This document shows positions 11,254-24,649 of a stretch of 64,000 nt of DNA, in pieces. Below the pieces are notes generated by a model. The model made no database searches. It saw nothing but the letters and a program-made list of their open reading frames with translations, and was not told where the DNA came from. Made by a program: the position numbers and the translations under genes. The stretch lies in NCBI GenBank assembly GCA_029204225.1, contig CM055097.1:59586883-59650882 (forward strand), written 5' to 3'. The number at the start of each line of letters is the position of its first letter. Positions within the stretch are counted from its first letter, which is position 1. Origin of the DNA: Diphasiastrum complanatum (lineage: Eukaryota; Streptophyta; Lycopodiopsida; Lycopodiales; Lycopodiaceae).

Positions 11254-11322
<69 letters not shown>

Positions 11323-11350
11323 GAAAGAAAGAGAAAGAAAGAAGGAAGGA
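11253..11350. repeat. Compound microsatellite (GA)n(CA)n(GAAA)n
   Basis: GA units, about 16 CA units, then GAAA and GAAG units in succession. It is in the promoter or untranslated leader region of the gene at 11816. Confidence 0.95.
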
Positions 11351-11815
11351 GGGAGGAGAAAAAGAGAGACGCCTTCGGATTATTATACTTTGCATATCAG
11401 ATCGTCAATGACGTAGATGTGGATTTGCGCATTAATCTGCGGAAAGAGCAGCGATGGTGGCCCTGCCTTCGACCAAGACTGACTGACTGCATTTTCGCAG
11501 CTTCAACATCACACGGTCAGACTTTTCTTGGCATATAATTACATAAGAATACTTGAGACATGGATCGTTGATCGATAATTGCATATCACATGCGTACATC
11601 TTGTTTGTGGTTAGATTTTGAATAATAGAAATGGCAGCTGGAGGGTGTATACTGGGCCGTGGTAGGCGCGGGGTAGGCTGGCTAGGTTGTTCGTGAAGTC
11701 CATCGTCACCTAACCGATGTTTTTGGCTGGCAGTAACTTGTAAGGCGGAAAAACGACTTGCAAACCGTAGGTCTTGAAGTTTTTTTTAGCATAATAGCCT
11801 GTTTTTCGAAGAAGT

Positions 11816-12928
11816 ATGGACGAGCCTTGTGACGAGAAGGCGGTGCTAGTTTCTGCCGCTAGTAAGGACCAGGGAAATGATGGCGCAGATGGTATCGTTC
11901 TTGACCTTGTTTGGATGAGGCATGCCTGTGGATCTGAGATGACATCTGATAATGGGAAAGAGGGGCCAATCTCCTGGACAATGGCAAAGAGTTTTGATCA
12001 TTTTCATTTATTTGGTGTTATTCAGATCCTGAGGGAGTCCATTTTTGTTCTTCGGGCCGATTATTCGTTCTTTTGGTGGATCTTGACGGTTTTGCTTGCG
12101 CCGCTGTCTGCAGTGATTTTGTGTCAAGTTTTGGTCACTGGTCCTGTGATCAAAAGCTTGGCACGGCAAATGGAGGCCGCTGCACAAGTTCGGACACTTC
12201 TTGTTAATCCTTTGTACAAGATTGTTTTTCTCAAAATTTCTGAAAATGTGGTTGCAAACGTGTTTTATTCTCCTTTTATTATCACATTGTCATTGCTATC
12301 CAAGGCATCGATTTCTTACAAAGTCGCCTGCATATATGCTGGCCACCAACCATTGTTCCGGAACTTTGTAATCGCAGTGTTCAAGCTCTACAAGCGTTTA
12401 GTGTTGACATACATTTGGATCTGTTTGTGTGCCTTTGGATCTGTGACTTCCTTTGCCTTGTCGTTAGTGGCAGTTACGGCCCTTTTACATTTTTTGAGAT
12501 TTTCTGCCGATATTGTTTTCCTTGTATCTATAGTTGTCGCTACTATCTTCTGTGTGTTTTTTGCGCATTTACTGGCAATTTGTAACCTTGCAAATGTGGT
12601 ATCGGTTTTGGAGGATAAATATGGAAGCTCAGCTTTAACAAGGGCTTTTTTCTTGATAAAGGGAAGAACTCAAGTGGCCCTACTTCTTCTCCTATTCAGC
12701 ACAACAATGGCGGCCTTGGTCGATGGTTTGTTCCAATATAGAGTAGTTGGAAGGCCAAATTATCATTATTCTAAAGACATATCCAGAATTTGGGAGGCTC
12801 CTTTGCTAGTTCTTATGTTTTCTTCTCTCGTGCTCTGTGATTCCATCATGAATACCATCTTTTACTTCACTTGTAAATCATTTACTGCAGAAAGCATGAC
12901 CAGACATTCTTCGTCTGAGACTATCTGA
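11816..12928 (+). CDS. Polytopic membrane protein, polyadenylate-binding protein 1-B-binding protein-like family
   Basis: Intact 370-residue ORF without introns. The start is the first ATG after an in-frame TAG at 11795-11797. The protein has a polar N-terminus of about 65 residues and about six hydrophobic segments (roughly 84-108, 141-163, 195-222, 231-258, 287-304 and 330-352). Residues about 67-100 match the family's LRES...PLS opening helix. Residues 257-286 carry the family's most typical block (CNLANVVSVLEDKYG then ALTRAFFLIKGR), and near the C-terminus is FYFTCKSF. Plant members are called uncharacterised transmembrane or PABP1-B-binding-like proteins; their biochemical role is not established. 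Family assignment comes from my recollection of Arabidopsis relatives. Upstream lie a compound microsatellite and an 82-bp minisatellite; transposons begin about 4.5 kb downstream. Confidence 0.85.
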   Translation: MDEPCDEKAVLVSAASKDQGNDGADGIVLDLVWMRHACGSEMTSDNGKEGPISWTMAKSFDHFHLFGVIQILRESIFVLRADYSFFWWILTVLLAPLSAVILCQVLVTGPVIKSLARQMEAAAQVRTLLVNPLYKIVFLKISENVVANVFYSPFIITLSLLSKASISYKVACIYAGHQPLFRNFVIAVFKLYKRLVLTYIWICLCAFGSVTSFALSLVAVTALLHFLRFSADIVFLVSIVVATIFCVFFAHLLAICNLANVVSVLEDKYGSSALTRAFFLIKGRTQVALLLLLFSTTMAALVDGLFQYRVVGRPNYHYSKDISRIWEAPLLVLMFSSLVLCDSIMNTIFYFTCKSFTAESMTRHSSSETI

Positions 12929-12973
12929 TTGAGTAACTCTTAAAATTGGACGTCCAACAATGTATGGTGCAGT

Positions 12974-13285
12974 TCATTTTGTCAACACTATCGCAAAGTC
13001 GAAGTGTGAGAATGTACAGAGGCTATTGCATAATTTGAATTCCTATTCTCCACTCTGCTAAATGCATACACTGCCTAAGGAGATATCTAAAGAAGATATC
13101 TGGGGCTCAGATATCCAGTCTGGCAGCACTTGATTTGTCAACATTATCGCAGGTCCAAGTGTGAGGATGTATACAAGCTCTTATGAAACTTTAAGTCCTA
13201 TTGTCCACTCTACTAAATGCATACATTTCCAGAGGAGATATGTAAGTCAGGCATCTGCAGCTCAGTTATCCAGTTCGGCAGTTTA
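12974..13285 (+). repeat. Diverged tandem duplication, period about 156 bp
   Basis: Copy 1 starts near GTCAACACTATCGCA at 12981 and copy 2 near GTCAACATTATCGCA at 13137. Shared blocks continue: AAGTGTGAG/AATGTA, CCTATT then TCCACTCT, CTAAATGCATACA, GGAGATAT, CAGTTATCCAGT or CAGATATCCAGT, and GGCAG. The duplication lies in the presumed 3' untranslated or downstream region of the gene ending at 12928. Confidence 0.85.
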
Positions 13286-13289
13286 AACA

Positions 13290-14620
13290 CTGTACGCCGA
13301 CCAATAAGTTTTGTGGATGCAAATCTGTCTTCTCTTCTGGCTTATATACCTGCTTTCAATTCAATTCTGCTGGATTGAAAGTGATGAGTGGAGTTCAAGG
13401 AGCCTCGGAAACATTTGAATCAAATGAAACAAATATTTTTCCCATGGTTATTGGATCTTTTAGTGGTCTGCTCTCTGCGCATATTTTTAATTGTACTGTG
13501 AGATGCTCTTTCAACAAATCAGGCTATACGTGGACTTGAGTGATAAAGAAAACCTTCAACTGCATGCTGGCAAAGTCTTTGAAGGTCTCAATGGTCTTGT
13601 GCACATTGATCTGAGCATTGCTAGCGTTAGACAAGTCCATGGTGACTACATTTAAATAAAAATAATGCCCTATCATAGACTCCATTACTATCATTTCTGG
13701 TCTGGGACCTGTGAAACTAGTTAAACAAAATGTTTATTCGTTTCTATGTTTTCTGCCATGATCTTAGTTGTGGATGCAAAGTGTGAGAGCAGCATCGTCT
13801 GTTGTGTCACTGAACTTTTCAGTTGCAGTTACGTTGTCAGCTTCTTAAGGTCAGGCAAAACTAATAATCTGTGAAGAAATCAGTAGATATATGGACTGAT
13901 TAGTTCATTAGTTGCAAGATTCGTCAAATTACATGCTGCAAACAGAGCAAAAACAGTGGCTTTTAGATCAGATAAGTTTCATGAGAGAGAATGAGATGAT
14001 ATAATATCTGTCATTCTCACCAATGAACTACTTCCATTGATGAAATTTGATTTTATGCCGCTCATTAATTACTGCAAACTCGTTTACATTATTGTTATCC
14101 ACAAACTGTTCTTGTGATGCAAGACAACTTACCAGAGAGACGACATGTATAGCGGCAGGAAGTTGGACGCCAAGAGAAGTTTATGAAGATATTGAGCAAC
14201 CTGCTGTCATCATCTCAACGTGATCAGAAAATCCAGAGACTCAAGTACTGCTCGAATTTAATTCAAACAATAAAGAACTGCAACATCATGCCAAATTTGA
14301 TTATTGATCAAAGAAGTAGATTTTGGTGTCGAATGTCATAGCCAACCAATGTGAATCCAAGACAACTGAGCGTTGATTCTGTTGTTGATTTCTTTGTAGC
14401 AGCTGTGGAAGAAAAGAATGAATCAGACTCATTCATTGTTGCCGACTTCTGTTAAGTTTGAGAGTCATTCATCTAATAATTCATAAGAACTATACAGGAT
14501 AATGGTTTGTAGTTCTTTTCACGGATAGGCAGAATTTATATATCCAAATTGAGCATTCATGTGGAAAAACTTGCAAAAAACAATACGAACGGTGTTAGGA
14601 ACAACTCTGTCTTGTAGACA
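13290..14620. other. No recognised feature (downstream flank)
   Basis: AT-rich sequence with no open frame of note and no transposon motif recognised. It may contain 3' untranslated sequence of the upstream gene, but no cleavage signal could be assigned with confidence. Confidence 0.4.
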
Positions 14621-14627
14621 ATGGATC

Positions 14628-14895
14628 TATGCCCTATCTTTCCTTGCTGGATATTGCAAAGGATATGTACAAGCTCTGCCAAACTTTGACGTGGGCAAGT
14701 CGACACTGACAAAAAATTTTGTTAGGAGTTTGTCCTTGACAATTTCAGTTCACGGGTGGTATGTGCCCTATTTTTTCTTGCTGGATATTGCGAAAGATAT
14801 GTACCAGCTCTGCCGATCAACTTTGAGATGGGTAAGTTCACAATGAGAGATTATTCTGTAATGAGTTTGTCTATGGCAAAGTTCAATTCTTGGGT
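14628..14895 (+). repeat. Diverged tandem duplication, period about 133 bp
   Basis: Copy 1 (14628-14760) and copy 2 (14761-about 14895) share GCCCTAT...TTCTTGCTGGATATTGC, ATATGTAC.AGCTCTGCC, ACTTTGA..TGGG.AAGT and GAGTTTGTC, ending at GGGTGGT. The short ORF across both copies (14559-14846) does not keep the same frame in the two units and is not a gene. Confidence 0.85.
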
Positions 14896-14899
14896 GGTG

Positions 14900-17430
14900 T
14901 TTGCATGAACTCCCCTGTATTAACAACTAAAAGGTTCTGTTATTCAGCATATTCAACACTGAAATCTAGGCAGTGCCCATATTATAGGTTTGAATGTTTG
15001 GTTCAAGCATTCAAGAATGCAAAATGGACATTTCCTGTTGACACAGTTAAGAAGCTGCTTTTCAAGTGAATTTAGGGCTCAAGAAGCTAAATTGCAATGA
15101 TGCCACAGGTGCCAAAATTTTGCTATTGAGCTACCTATGTTTATGCAAGCTTGATTTTGCATATTTTAGTATATGGAAAGAAGTTAGTTTGTACATGTCA
15201 AAGTTCAACCTCATTCAGGGTGACTCTGGGATATGGTCATATCAATCCTGTTTAGATTAGTCTGGCAAGTATCAAAGACAGTTTCAGCTGTTTGGCATGA
15301 TAAATTTAGAAGTTGAGAAATCTTTGTAGGCCTCAATATGCTTTCCATTTTGGCTTCATCTTTTGTCATGATGTGTTGCAAAGGTGAGTAATCTGTAGCC
15401 AAAGAACAGACACATGCGTGCACAACATGGGTGCACACATATGGACACTAGCTGCTACGTTGTACTAACTGCCAATAAGAGACCTTATTCAAGTAAAGTT
15501 AGCATTTATTGCACAATACTTAGTTGACTATGAGAACTGTTCTTTCATATACTTTGTCGAGCAGCGTTTTTTAACTTTTGTCATTTTGTCTCACCTCGCT
15601 ATGTCACTATTTTTTCTCCCCAGAACCCTAATTTCACAGAAACCTTAGATTTTCATGTTTTTCATTCTGAAGGTTGCAGTTAGTAAGAATGATTGTACTA
15701 GTGTTGCAGTGCCGTACATAGGAGAGGAATCGAGGAATCATTCTTACGTCTAGTAGGCTGATGAAGGGATTTGCATCTACACACATTTTACAAGAAGCTC
15801 AAACAGTCACGATATATAGTAACTTTCAATTAAAATAGAATATGTATCATGAGATAGAGGAACTTCCGACCTCGAGGAGAAGAGAATAGTCTTTACCACC
15901 AACTGCTTATTATGTGCAGGGATGATTCACGACACCAAATCTTGTAAGCTTTGAATCAGGCCCACTTATCCCTGTCATGCTAACATATCATGCCACCAAG
16001 TAAGAAGTCATGTGTATCCCTGATTCTGAATATTGTATTAAACTTAGGTGTGCAAGATGTAAGTTCACTTTGTGCAGATGTCAAACCTGTCATGACATCT
16101 ATGGTAGTGAAAGCCACTAGTCAATCTAGTGGAACAGATATATCATGAAATTTGAGAGTACTATGTACATAACTGCAAAACATATGTGGAAGTAGGTTTG
16201 GATTACCATATGACCAACAAGAAAGCTGTCTAAATAGTTGTATATGGTATATCTCTAGGAAAAGAAGTGTCTTATATCAAACAAGACCAGCTTATCCACG
16301 AGGGGAGCTTTGTGATGGATTTGTTTTTCCTTTCTGTGGTGGTAATTGAAACCAGGATGGCCACACTAGCAATCCAATTGTGTAAGGAGCAGGATAGGTT
16401 GATGTGGTAGTTTTGGGAGTTGTGCTTCTTGGCACACACCAGGCCCCTTGCATCTTGCAGGCAATGCTTGGTTTGGCCCCAAAATATCTGCAGCCCAGAA
16501 AAATTTGAAATATCAGTGCACTGATGTTCTGCTACGTGGCACCGTATCGTTTTTCAAATATAAATGTAGAAGACACAAGAACTGCCTTATTAGACGAAAT
16601 CACAGGTGTCAACATATCACATGGGCAAAAAGTTCGGGCAGGTGTTTTAAATTAAAAATTAATTTTTAGAAAGGTGTGGCTGTCACTGCGCTGGAGCCAA
16701 ACCGGGCAGTGCCTTTAAGATGGAGGACTCCCCCTGGTCAGCATTAAAGCCCTTCTGTATGGGTTCTCAGCATATAATATTTGCAGAGTTTCTTCAAAGA
16801 GTTCCCATGTAGATACCGTGACATTGTTGTAATCTGTATCTATTTAATGTAGTATGTATCTATGTACATCGCAGACTTCTTATTCGCATTGCTTTGCATC
16901 TTGAATATTTCTTTCTTTTCTTGAATAAGTTCCTATTTCAATTATGACGCCAAGGCAAGTGCTTGCCTTGTAGGTTTAATAGGGAAATTACCCTCTTTTT
17001 TTGGAACAATGTTTCATGGTTGTACGTCATTTCGAAACGCGTATGAAGCTGCTGGTCAGGTTCAAAATGAGAACTTTTTTAAAGGTTTTTTTTTTTTTTT
17101 TTTTTTGAAGACAGAGGAGATGTAGGAATGCCATCCTTGCTTGAGCTCTCAATCATGGAATTGATCTTCCTTCTTCCATAGTGCATGAAGCAAGCAAGCC
17201 ACGACATGTAGAGGTTGATGGAACCATTGCCACTGGTCTAGAAACAGGCCCCTTACTTCTTCCAGCCTGCAAACGATCAAGAGTGAAGTTTGAGCATTCA
17301 AGGCTCAAGAACCATGATTCCGATTATAAATATCAAATTTGCAAATACTCATTACTATTAACTAATCATTAATGTTCAATGAAGAATTAACTTTCAACGT
17401 AGTAATATACCTGTTAGGAGTTATGCTTGT
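14900..17430. other. No recognised gene; intergenic sequence
   Basis: Only short open frames occur. A T-run is at 17085-17105. Nothing in it matched a transposon domain or RNA gene with enough support to report. Confidence 0.4.
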
Positions 17431-17439
17431 GAATGTTCC

Positions 17440-18753
17440 TTGTTTTGGAACGGCTCATTGAAGTGCATGCAAGCTTGAGGCAAATGGTCGTTTCAAACCA
17501 TTGGACAGAGTAGAGCCCATCACAAGAGACCAGGACCAAGAGATTTGAGGCAACCGTGATGGGAACTGCATTTTGGGATGATGCACGCGCTATTATCTAG
17601 GATGAAATCAGAATGGTAATTGGTCATAGGCAGCAGGCTATAGCGAATTTCAAATTCTATGAGCATTGAGATTTGAAGCTAAAACAAAATTGCAAATTAA
17701 AAAAATTGGAAACAAGTTGGAACTTGGTTACCTAGTGGGGGCAGGCCTTAGGAGATCCAAGCTGGAAAGAGACTTGAACATGCTCAAGACCCTCTGTCTC
17801 TCGATGACAAATCTCACCAAGAATCGTGCCATGTCTACAATCTCTTTGACCCAAGATAATCTCGCAATGTCTTCAACCAGGAGGTCAAGGCAGTGTGCAG
17901 CACATGGAGTCTAGAAAATCCAAGGGTACCTCTCATTCACGAGCTTTTCCATGACAACACGATTGGATGCTTTGTTCGTGACAACCTACATTGGTATTCC
18001 GACAAAGGTCGAATCATAACTCATAAGACACTGCTCACATCATATCCCTCCATGCAGGGGTCATAGCCACATGAAAGGGGAGGTCGCCCAAGTAAAAGCA
18101 CCTCCTAACAATAATAGCAGCTGCATCCCTATGAAACTGCTGGAAGGCTGCCACATAAGCAGCCTTGCCTCTCACATGTTCTCGACCTTGTCCAACCCTA
18201 CCAATAGCACTACTGCCTGGCCCACCTACTGGCACTGTAGGAGTCTCTCCAGAAGAAGAAAATGAAATGGCTACAGGTGACGACTGTGATGTGGAATCTC
18301 GACGCTCTGCCAGACCTGTAACAATAATGGTGCACATGCCACAATGCAAATGTTTAAAGTTTAAACCTTAATGGATTCGATGAATCATGACAAACACATA
18401 CATCTGACAGGTCGCATGACACAGAATCATAGATGCTAATAAATTATAGTCACTAATTACTCATTAGTAATCAAACTATAGACTGAGCTTTGAAGTTTTA
18501 GCTAGATCAAACAAGAATCACATGTGGCTGAAGTAGTAGCATGAGAGTCGTCGTCGATCCCGACAATCCTCAGTGACTCTGGTCCCTGAGTGCAAATAAC
18601 GATCTCGTATCCTCGAATTCGTAAAAGATGTGCCCTTATTCGAACGGGGCCACCTCCATTAGTATTCCGGCAATACTTGCAAGTCCACTTCTTTGTGCTT
18701 GACGTGCCAAACCTGTTGACGTGATCCCATAAAGGATCTCGCTGTTTGGGCAT
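17440..18753 (-). pseudogene. hAT-superfamily transposase remnant (BED zinc finger + DUF659-type core)
   Basis: Read on the minus strand, the N-terminus (18753-18502) starts MPKQRDPLWDHV and contains a BED-type finger: CKYC at residues 25-28 with H42 and C54 as possible further ligands. A Ser/Gly-rich linker follows at 18349-18120. Then come the hAT block FYLGDLPFHVAMTPAWRDMM (to 18035) and, after stops and a frame change, VVTNKASNRVVMEKL, TPCAAHCLDLLVEDI (about 17910-17870) and a LLRPAPTR block near 17740. The C-terminal dimerisation domain is not recognisable. Several stops show it is inactive. Terminal inverted repeats and target duplication were not located. Confidence 0.88.
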
Positions 18754-18851
18754 AGCTAATAGCCATCTAGTGTCAACTAAGCAATAGTATTAAATTCAAA
18801 CTTCAAATTAAAAACTAATCCTAATTTTTAAAACGGTAAACCTAAGCTCTA

Positions 18852-19935
<1,084 letters not shown>

Positions 19936-19939
19936 CTAG

Positions 19940-22380
19940 AAAAAGAATGGCATGCAATGTTTCACGCATAAATCAATTGTCTCATTGTCAACGCAAAGGG
20001 ATGAGACAAATGATGGAAATGGATGAAAGACAAGATCTCGAATATGCAAATCTGCCTCAACGTCATCATAGCACTTATGAATCAAGTTCAAAATAATGCT
20101 TCTATGCATGATGAAAATTCGGAAATGGATAATTTTATAAATGGTGTATATGATCATCATAATGTGGAAGGATCACACATCGAACATGATAAAGTAGTTT
20201 TTGTGAGTGCCGATGAGAACATGCTAAGACAAGAAATAAACACACCTTTATACCCTAGAGCTAAGACTTCTCATTTGGCTACATTGTTGTTTTTATTAAA
20301 CCTCCAAGCAAAATACATATGGAGTGATGCAGGTGTTACATCCTTATTCGTGTAAAAGCAAATTGAAACATTATATATCTTGTAATATATTTTCTCTTGC
20401 AAGTAGGTTCTGACTATACATTTACTAAGAAAAATCATTTGGTTGTGTTCATAATATTGTGTAAGATACTCCCAAATTATTGGGGATGGACTATAGATTG
20501 TATTATGTATGTCTAAAAGTTTGCATCTTGTATTAGGGTGAGTATTGGACACTTAGGAAATGTCCGATATGCTACACTCCTTGCTATAGAGATGATTTAC
20601 GAGGGACCCCTATTCTACGCAAGGTATTATGACATTATCTAGTAATATTTCCACGATTGCAATGAATGTTTCATCCCTTGCAAAGCTTATGGATCAAATT
20701 GCCAATCATCGTTCTTTAGATGGGGTTATGAGAGTTCTCTCATATTTGCCTGCATGAAAACACATTGACAAACAATATCAAGTTTTGTGGATGATTATGT
20801 AGAAATGTAAGTTTTGGGCTTGCAACAGATGAGGTGAATCCCTTTCTTGTGAAAGCAAGCACATGATCTACTTGGCTAGTGGTTTGAGTGAATTATAGCA
20901 TACTACCTTGGTTGAGCATAAAACAGAATTAGCATTTTTTATTCCTAGAAAACATAAAGTGAAAATTTTGGATGTTTATCTTGTAGCTCCCTTAATTGAG
21001 AAATTGGAATTCCTTTGCCTCAAGGAATTTTATGATGCATGTCATTTCAATGTGGAAAATGCATGACTATTCAGGTTGGGTGATTGTTCAGGTACTTTCA
21101 ATGTAAAGATGTGTTTGTTGATAATTTAGTGTTATTGTAATGGATAACATGCTAATATTTATTTATTTGAATTTATTAGGCTTTACTGCAACTTTTGGAC
21201 ATCATGGGTGTCTCATTTGTGGAGCAAATCTTGATAGTCAACACTCATGTCATTTGAAACAAGTTGTATATGAACATCATCAAAAATGTTTGTGTGAAGT
21301 TAATTTGTTCAGGAATATACAAATAATATGATTTGGAGAAAGACAAGGGACAAGAAAAACTCCAACGAGAATGTCCGTGGCAGAATAGCACATGCTTTGG
21401 ATTGAATATGAGACAACCAATAAATGATCCAAAAAGGCTATAATTTTCATTGTTTATCTTATTGGAATAATCTTTTGATCAATCATTTGCTTGATTCTCT
21501 GCACATTTTCCGAAATGTGGCCAAATTAATATGGAAACACATGGTAGTTGATAAAGATAGTATCCATGTTAGAGAGGACTTACAACTATCAAAAGCAAAA
21601 AAAGAATATTGGCCGAAGTTGGGTATAGATGGAAGAAGTATCCATAGTATTTCAAGAGCATGTTGGATTTTTAGCAAGAAAGAGTACACTATGTGCGATT
21701 AGTTATTCTTGAGATGAGAACACCAATCTCATTTCATTGTGAACATTATTTATAGCAGGTGAAAAGCTTCATGGTCTAAAATCCCATGACTAGTTGAAGA
21801 TGTTTGAATATATTTTTCCAATGTGCAGTCATAATTATCTAACAAAACATCTTTGTGAGACCATTTACAAACTAGGTATTTATACATTTCATGTTATTTG
21901 TATGCTTTTTAGTAATTACATTTGCAATAACATCAAATGACAAAATAAAACATATATACATGACATAGATGGATATGCGATGCGGAGTTTGGAGGTAGAC
22001 CTATAAAAGAAACATGAGAATATGGTGGAGGCTATATGTATGTTTGAGAGGGATTTTCTCACTTTTATCTTAGATCCACAAGCGCATATGTTGGTGCACT
22101 TGATTCAAGATGTTGGTATTGTTCGCCCGGTGCACTCCATGTACAATGATAATAAATTTTTGTTTTTAATCAAACTTACTAATTTGTGTTATATTCTCAT
22201 ATTTGTTATTTTTTGTAGGTGGATGTTTTTTTGGAAAGAGATATGAAAATTTCGAAAGACTTTGTCCGTCAAAAAGCAAGGCCTTTGAGTGGATGCATGA
22301 CACACTCAAAAATGAAAAAGTTGAGGCACAAATCATGTTTGACATGGAATGATAATTTGTAAGAGGACTTGATTGGAACA
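19940..22380 (+). pseudogene. CACTA (En/Spm) TNP2-like transposase remnant
   Basis: Blocks characteristic of the plant TNP2 transposase occur in order on the + strand, in different frames and split by stops. TPLYPRAKTSHLATLLFLL is at about 20239-20300. HKVKILDVYLVAPLIEKL is at about 20955-21010. LLGFTATFGHHGCLICGA, a CxxC-type block, is near 21170-21230. YWNNLLINHLLDSLHIFRN is near 21450-21510. GLKSHD is at about 21774-21791. A DUF4218-like stretch (ICMFERDF, HMLVHL) follows at about 22030-22100, then a worn RWM.F.KE block with FVRQKARP at about 22220-22280. Multiple frameshifts make it non-functional. CACTA termini and TNP1 were not found. Confidence 0.85.
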
Positions 22381-22384
22381 TAGG

Positions 22385-24645
22385 TTTTTTTGAATTTTAT
22401 TTTATTTTTATCGCTTGAATGTTTGAAAGTTTCTCAACATGTGTTGGATTGATATAAAAAGTGCTCAAAAAATGGGTGTGAGACAAGATACTCATCATGG
22501 AGATGAAAAATAGCTAAGAAAAATGGGTTGTGAATCCTTCAATAGATCCTTGAGATCAAATTGAGGGGTCGTTAAAAGAAAATTGTGAACCCTCAATTTT
22601 GATTCCAGGGATTGAATTCAAGCTTTGTGGCCCATTTTTCTTATCTTTTTTTTTGTCCCAATAATGAGTTTTCTTATCACAAACCCAAAAACCGTAGAAA
22701 AAGAATGAGAAGTATTAAATTTAGATACCACGGGCCAACAAAATAGAGAGTTTCAAAACTAGAATACTTTTCTCAAGTTGTACTAATGCCATCCATGACA
22801 TTGAACGTGATATCATAAATATGCCTTGCAAATATTGAGTAGTAACTACAATCATATCTAAATAGTTTATTGTATAATTATTATTGATTTTTAGACAAGC
22901 TATAAAAACATGCTCGTAATAGAATAGTCTTTTTTAAAAATATCATCAAATTTTACAAAATATGTTTTTAAATGAGATTTCAAAATTTAGTTGAAAATTT
23001 GTAACTTTTAAACTCTTTTTTTTTTTTTTTTTTCACTTTTTCTTTTAGGCGTTGTCTTGTAAACCTTGTTTTTTTGAAAACATACAAAAATATGGTGGAT
23101 TTCAATGGAATCTCAGAAATATGCCAAATAGTTCTCGTTTGCATAAAAGATTTCATATTTTGTATGCAACAATACTTTAAGATTTTCTTAATTTGTCAAT
23201 TGTTACTAATGTATCACACATGTACAACACTTTGTCATTCTATATCTTTGGTGGACGTTAGAATAGCTTTATCAATTTAACAAGTATCTAAAAATTTTTA
23301 GCCTATCAACCTCTAGGCATTTGCCACGTGGCATTTCCAAAAATTGCACTATGTAGTATTGCCACATGGCGACTTTCCAAGAATTATATTCTTCAAAAAA
23401 AAATTCGTGGCACTGCGATTTCCTACAAGCCTTTGAATCAATTAGCTAGCAAGGAACTTGTCAGAAATTTGAGCATGGCACAACCACATGTGGCTAAGCC
23501 ATGTCGAAGTTTTTATTTTTAAAAGCAAAATAATGGGCCACATTTTTGTTGGTCAAGTGTCATCGAAGAGGTGGGCATGACATAGCTATGCATGGCACAA
23601 CCATGCTTGCTATATATAAAAATAAATCGACTAAGTCCTCACATGGCGTGGAAAATGGCATTGATTTGTTGTTGTGTTGCTTACATATCATGAAAGTTCT
23701 CTTTGATTTGTTTTAATCGATACTATGGGAATTATGCTTGTCCTTGCATTGTTGAGTGTGCATGGCCATTAAAAATGTATGGACAATCGCTTATAAAATT
23801 ATGTTAATCCATTGACTTTATGTAGTTTTGATTGAATTGATGCTATTTTTGGTCAGCTCAATTTGCATGTTGTATCAACTATTATTTCTTTTCGTAGACC
23901 TTTGAATTTTATAATTATACTACAATTTTGGCTACATCAAGGTTATATAAGCATTATACAGGTGAGCAAAATGATCTTCATATAAAATGAGTCATTGAGT
24001 ATAAACCAATGTTTTAGAGACTTATGAGCTATCATATGCTCGTACAACTAATATTTAATAGAATTTCAAGTTGCTATGCATATTGTAGGATAGTGCAAAC
24101 CATGGACATTCAAGAACATTGTGTTTATAGAAGTTTATGATAACTAGATCTTAAGCTATTCTATCCAATGTTCCTTAGATATACGAATTACAGTAGTTAG
24201 TCAGATTTTCTTCTTGTTGTAAATATTTGATCTATCAAACTACCCAGTTAAGTTTGGCTTAAAAGCAGTTTTTGGAATACTAGATATAAAAGTAATAAAC
24301 AATTATAGTTGTAAAACATATATGTCTTTGGTATGAATGTGTGTATTGTGGAGAGCATGAATTTTGTTGATGTTAAACAACTAATTTTTTGTGTGTTAAA
24401 AGTTGAAAGCATTTATACTCCGAATTTGATGAGCACATCTCTTTTGATTTAATAAATTTGTTTTCAATTAGTTATTGGCCACTTAATAGACTTTTTGTTG
24501 TTTATAAGTGCATTTAAACAATAAAGCTAACATTTGAAGTAGTTGGTATTACCATGAGTAATGGTTGATATAGTTAAACTCAAAAAGAATTTTGTGTGGA
24601 TTTTTGAGGTACAGTGTAGATCTCCTTTTGGTATCTCAAAATTGT
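22385..24645. other. No recognised gene; AT-rich intergenic sequence
   Basis: No transposon protein or RNA gene was recognised. A near-palindrome is at 23474-23503, where CATGGC...CCACATGTGG...GCCATG are nested. T-runs lie at about 23018-23033. Confidence 0.4.
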
Positions 24646-24649
24646 AAAA

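Noticed and set aside
14559-14846. 95-codon frame
   Set aside because: Spans a 133-bp tandem duplication and reads the two copies in different frames.
16080-16360. Possible copia RNase H remnant
   Set aside because: Only scattered short matches (for example near ACTGCAAAACATATGTGG), none in consistent order; too weak to report.
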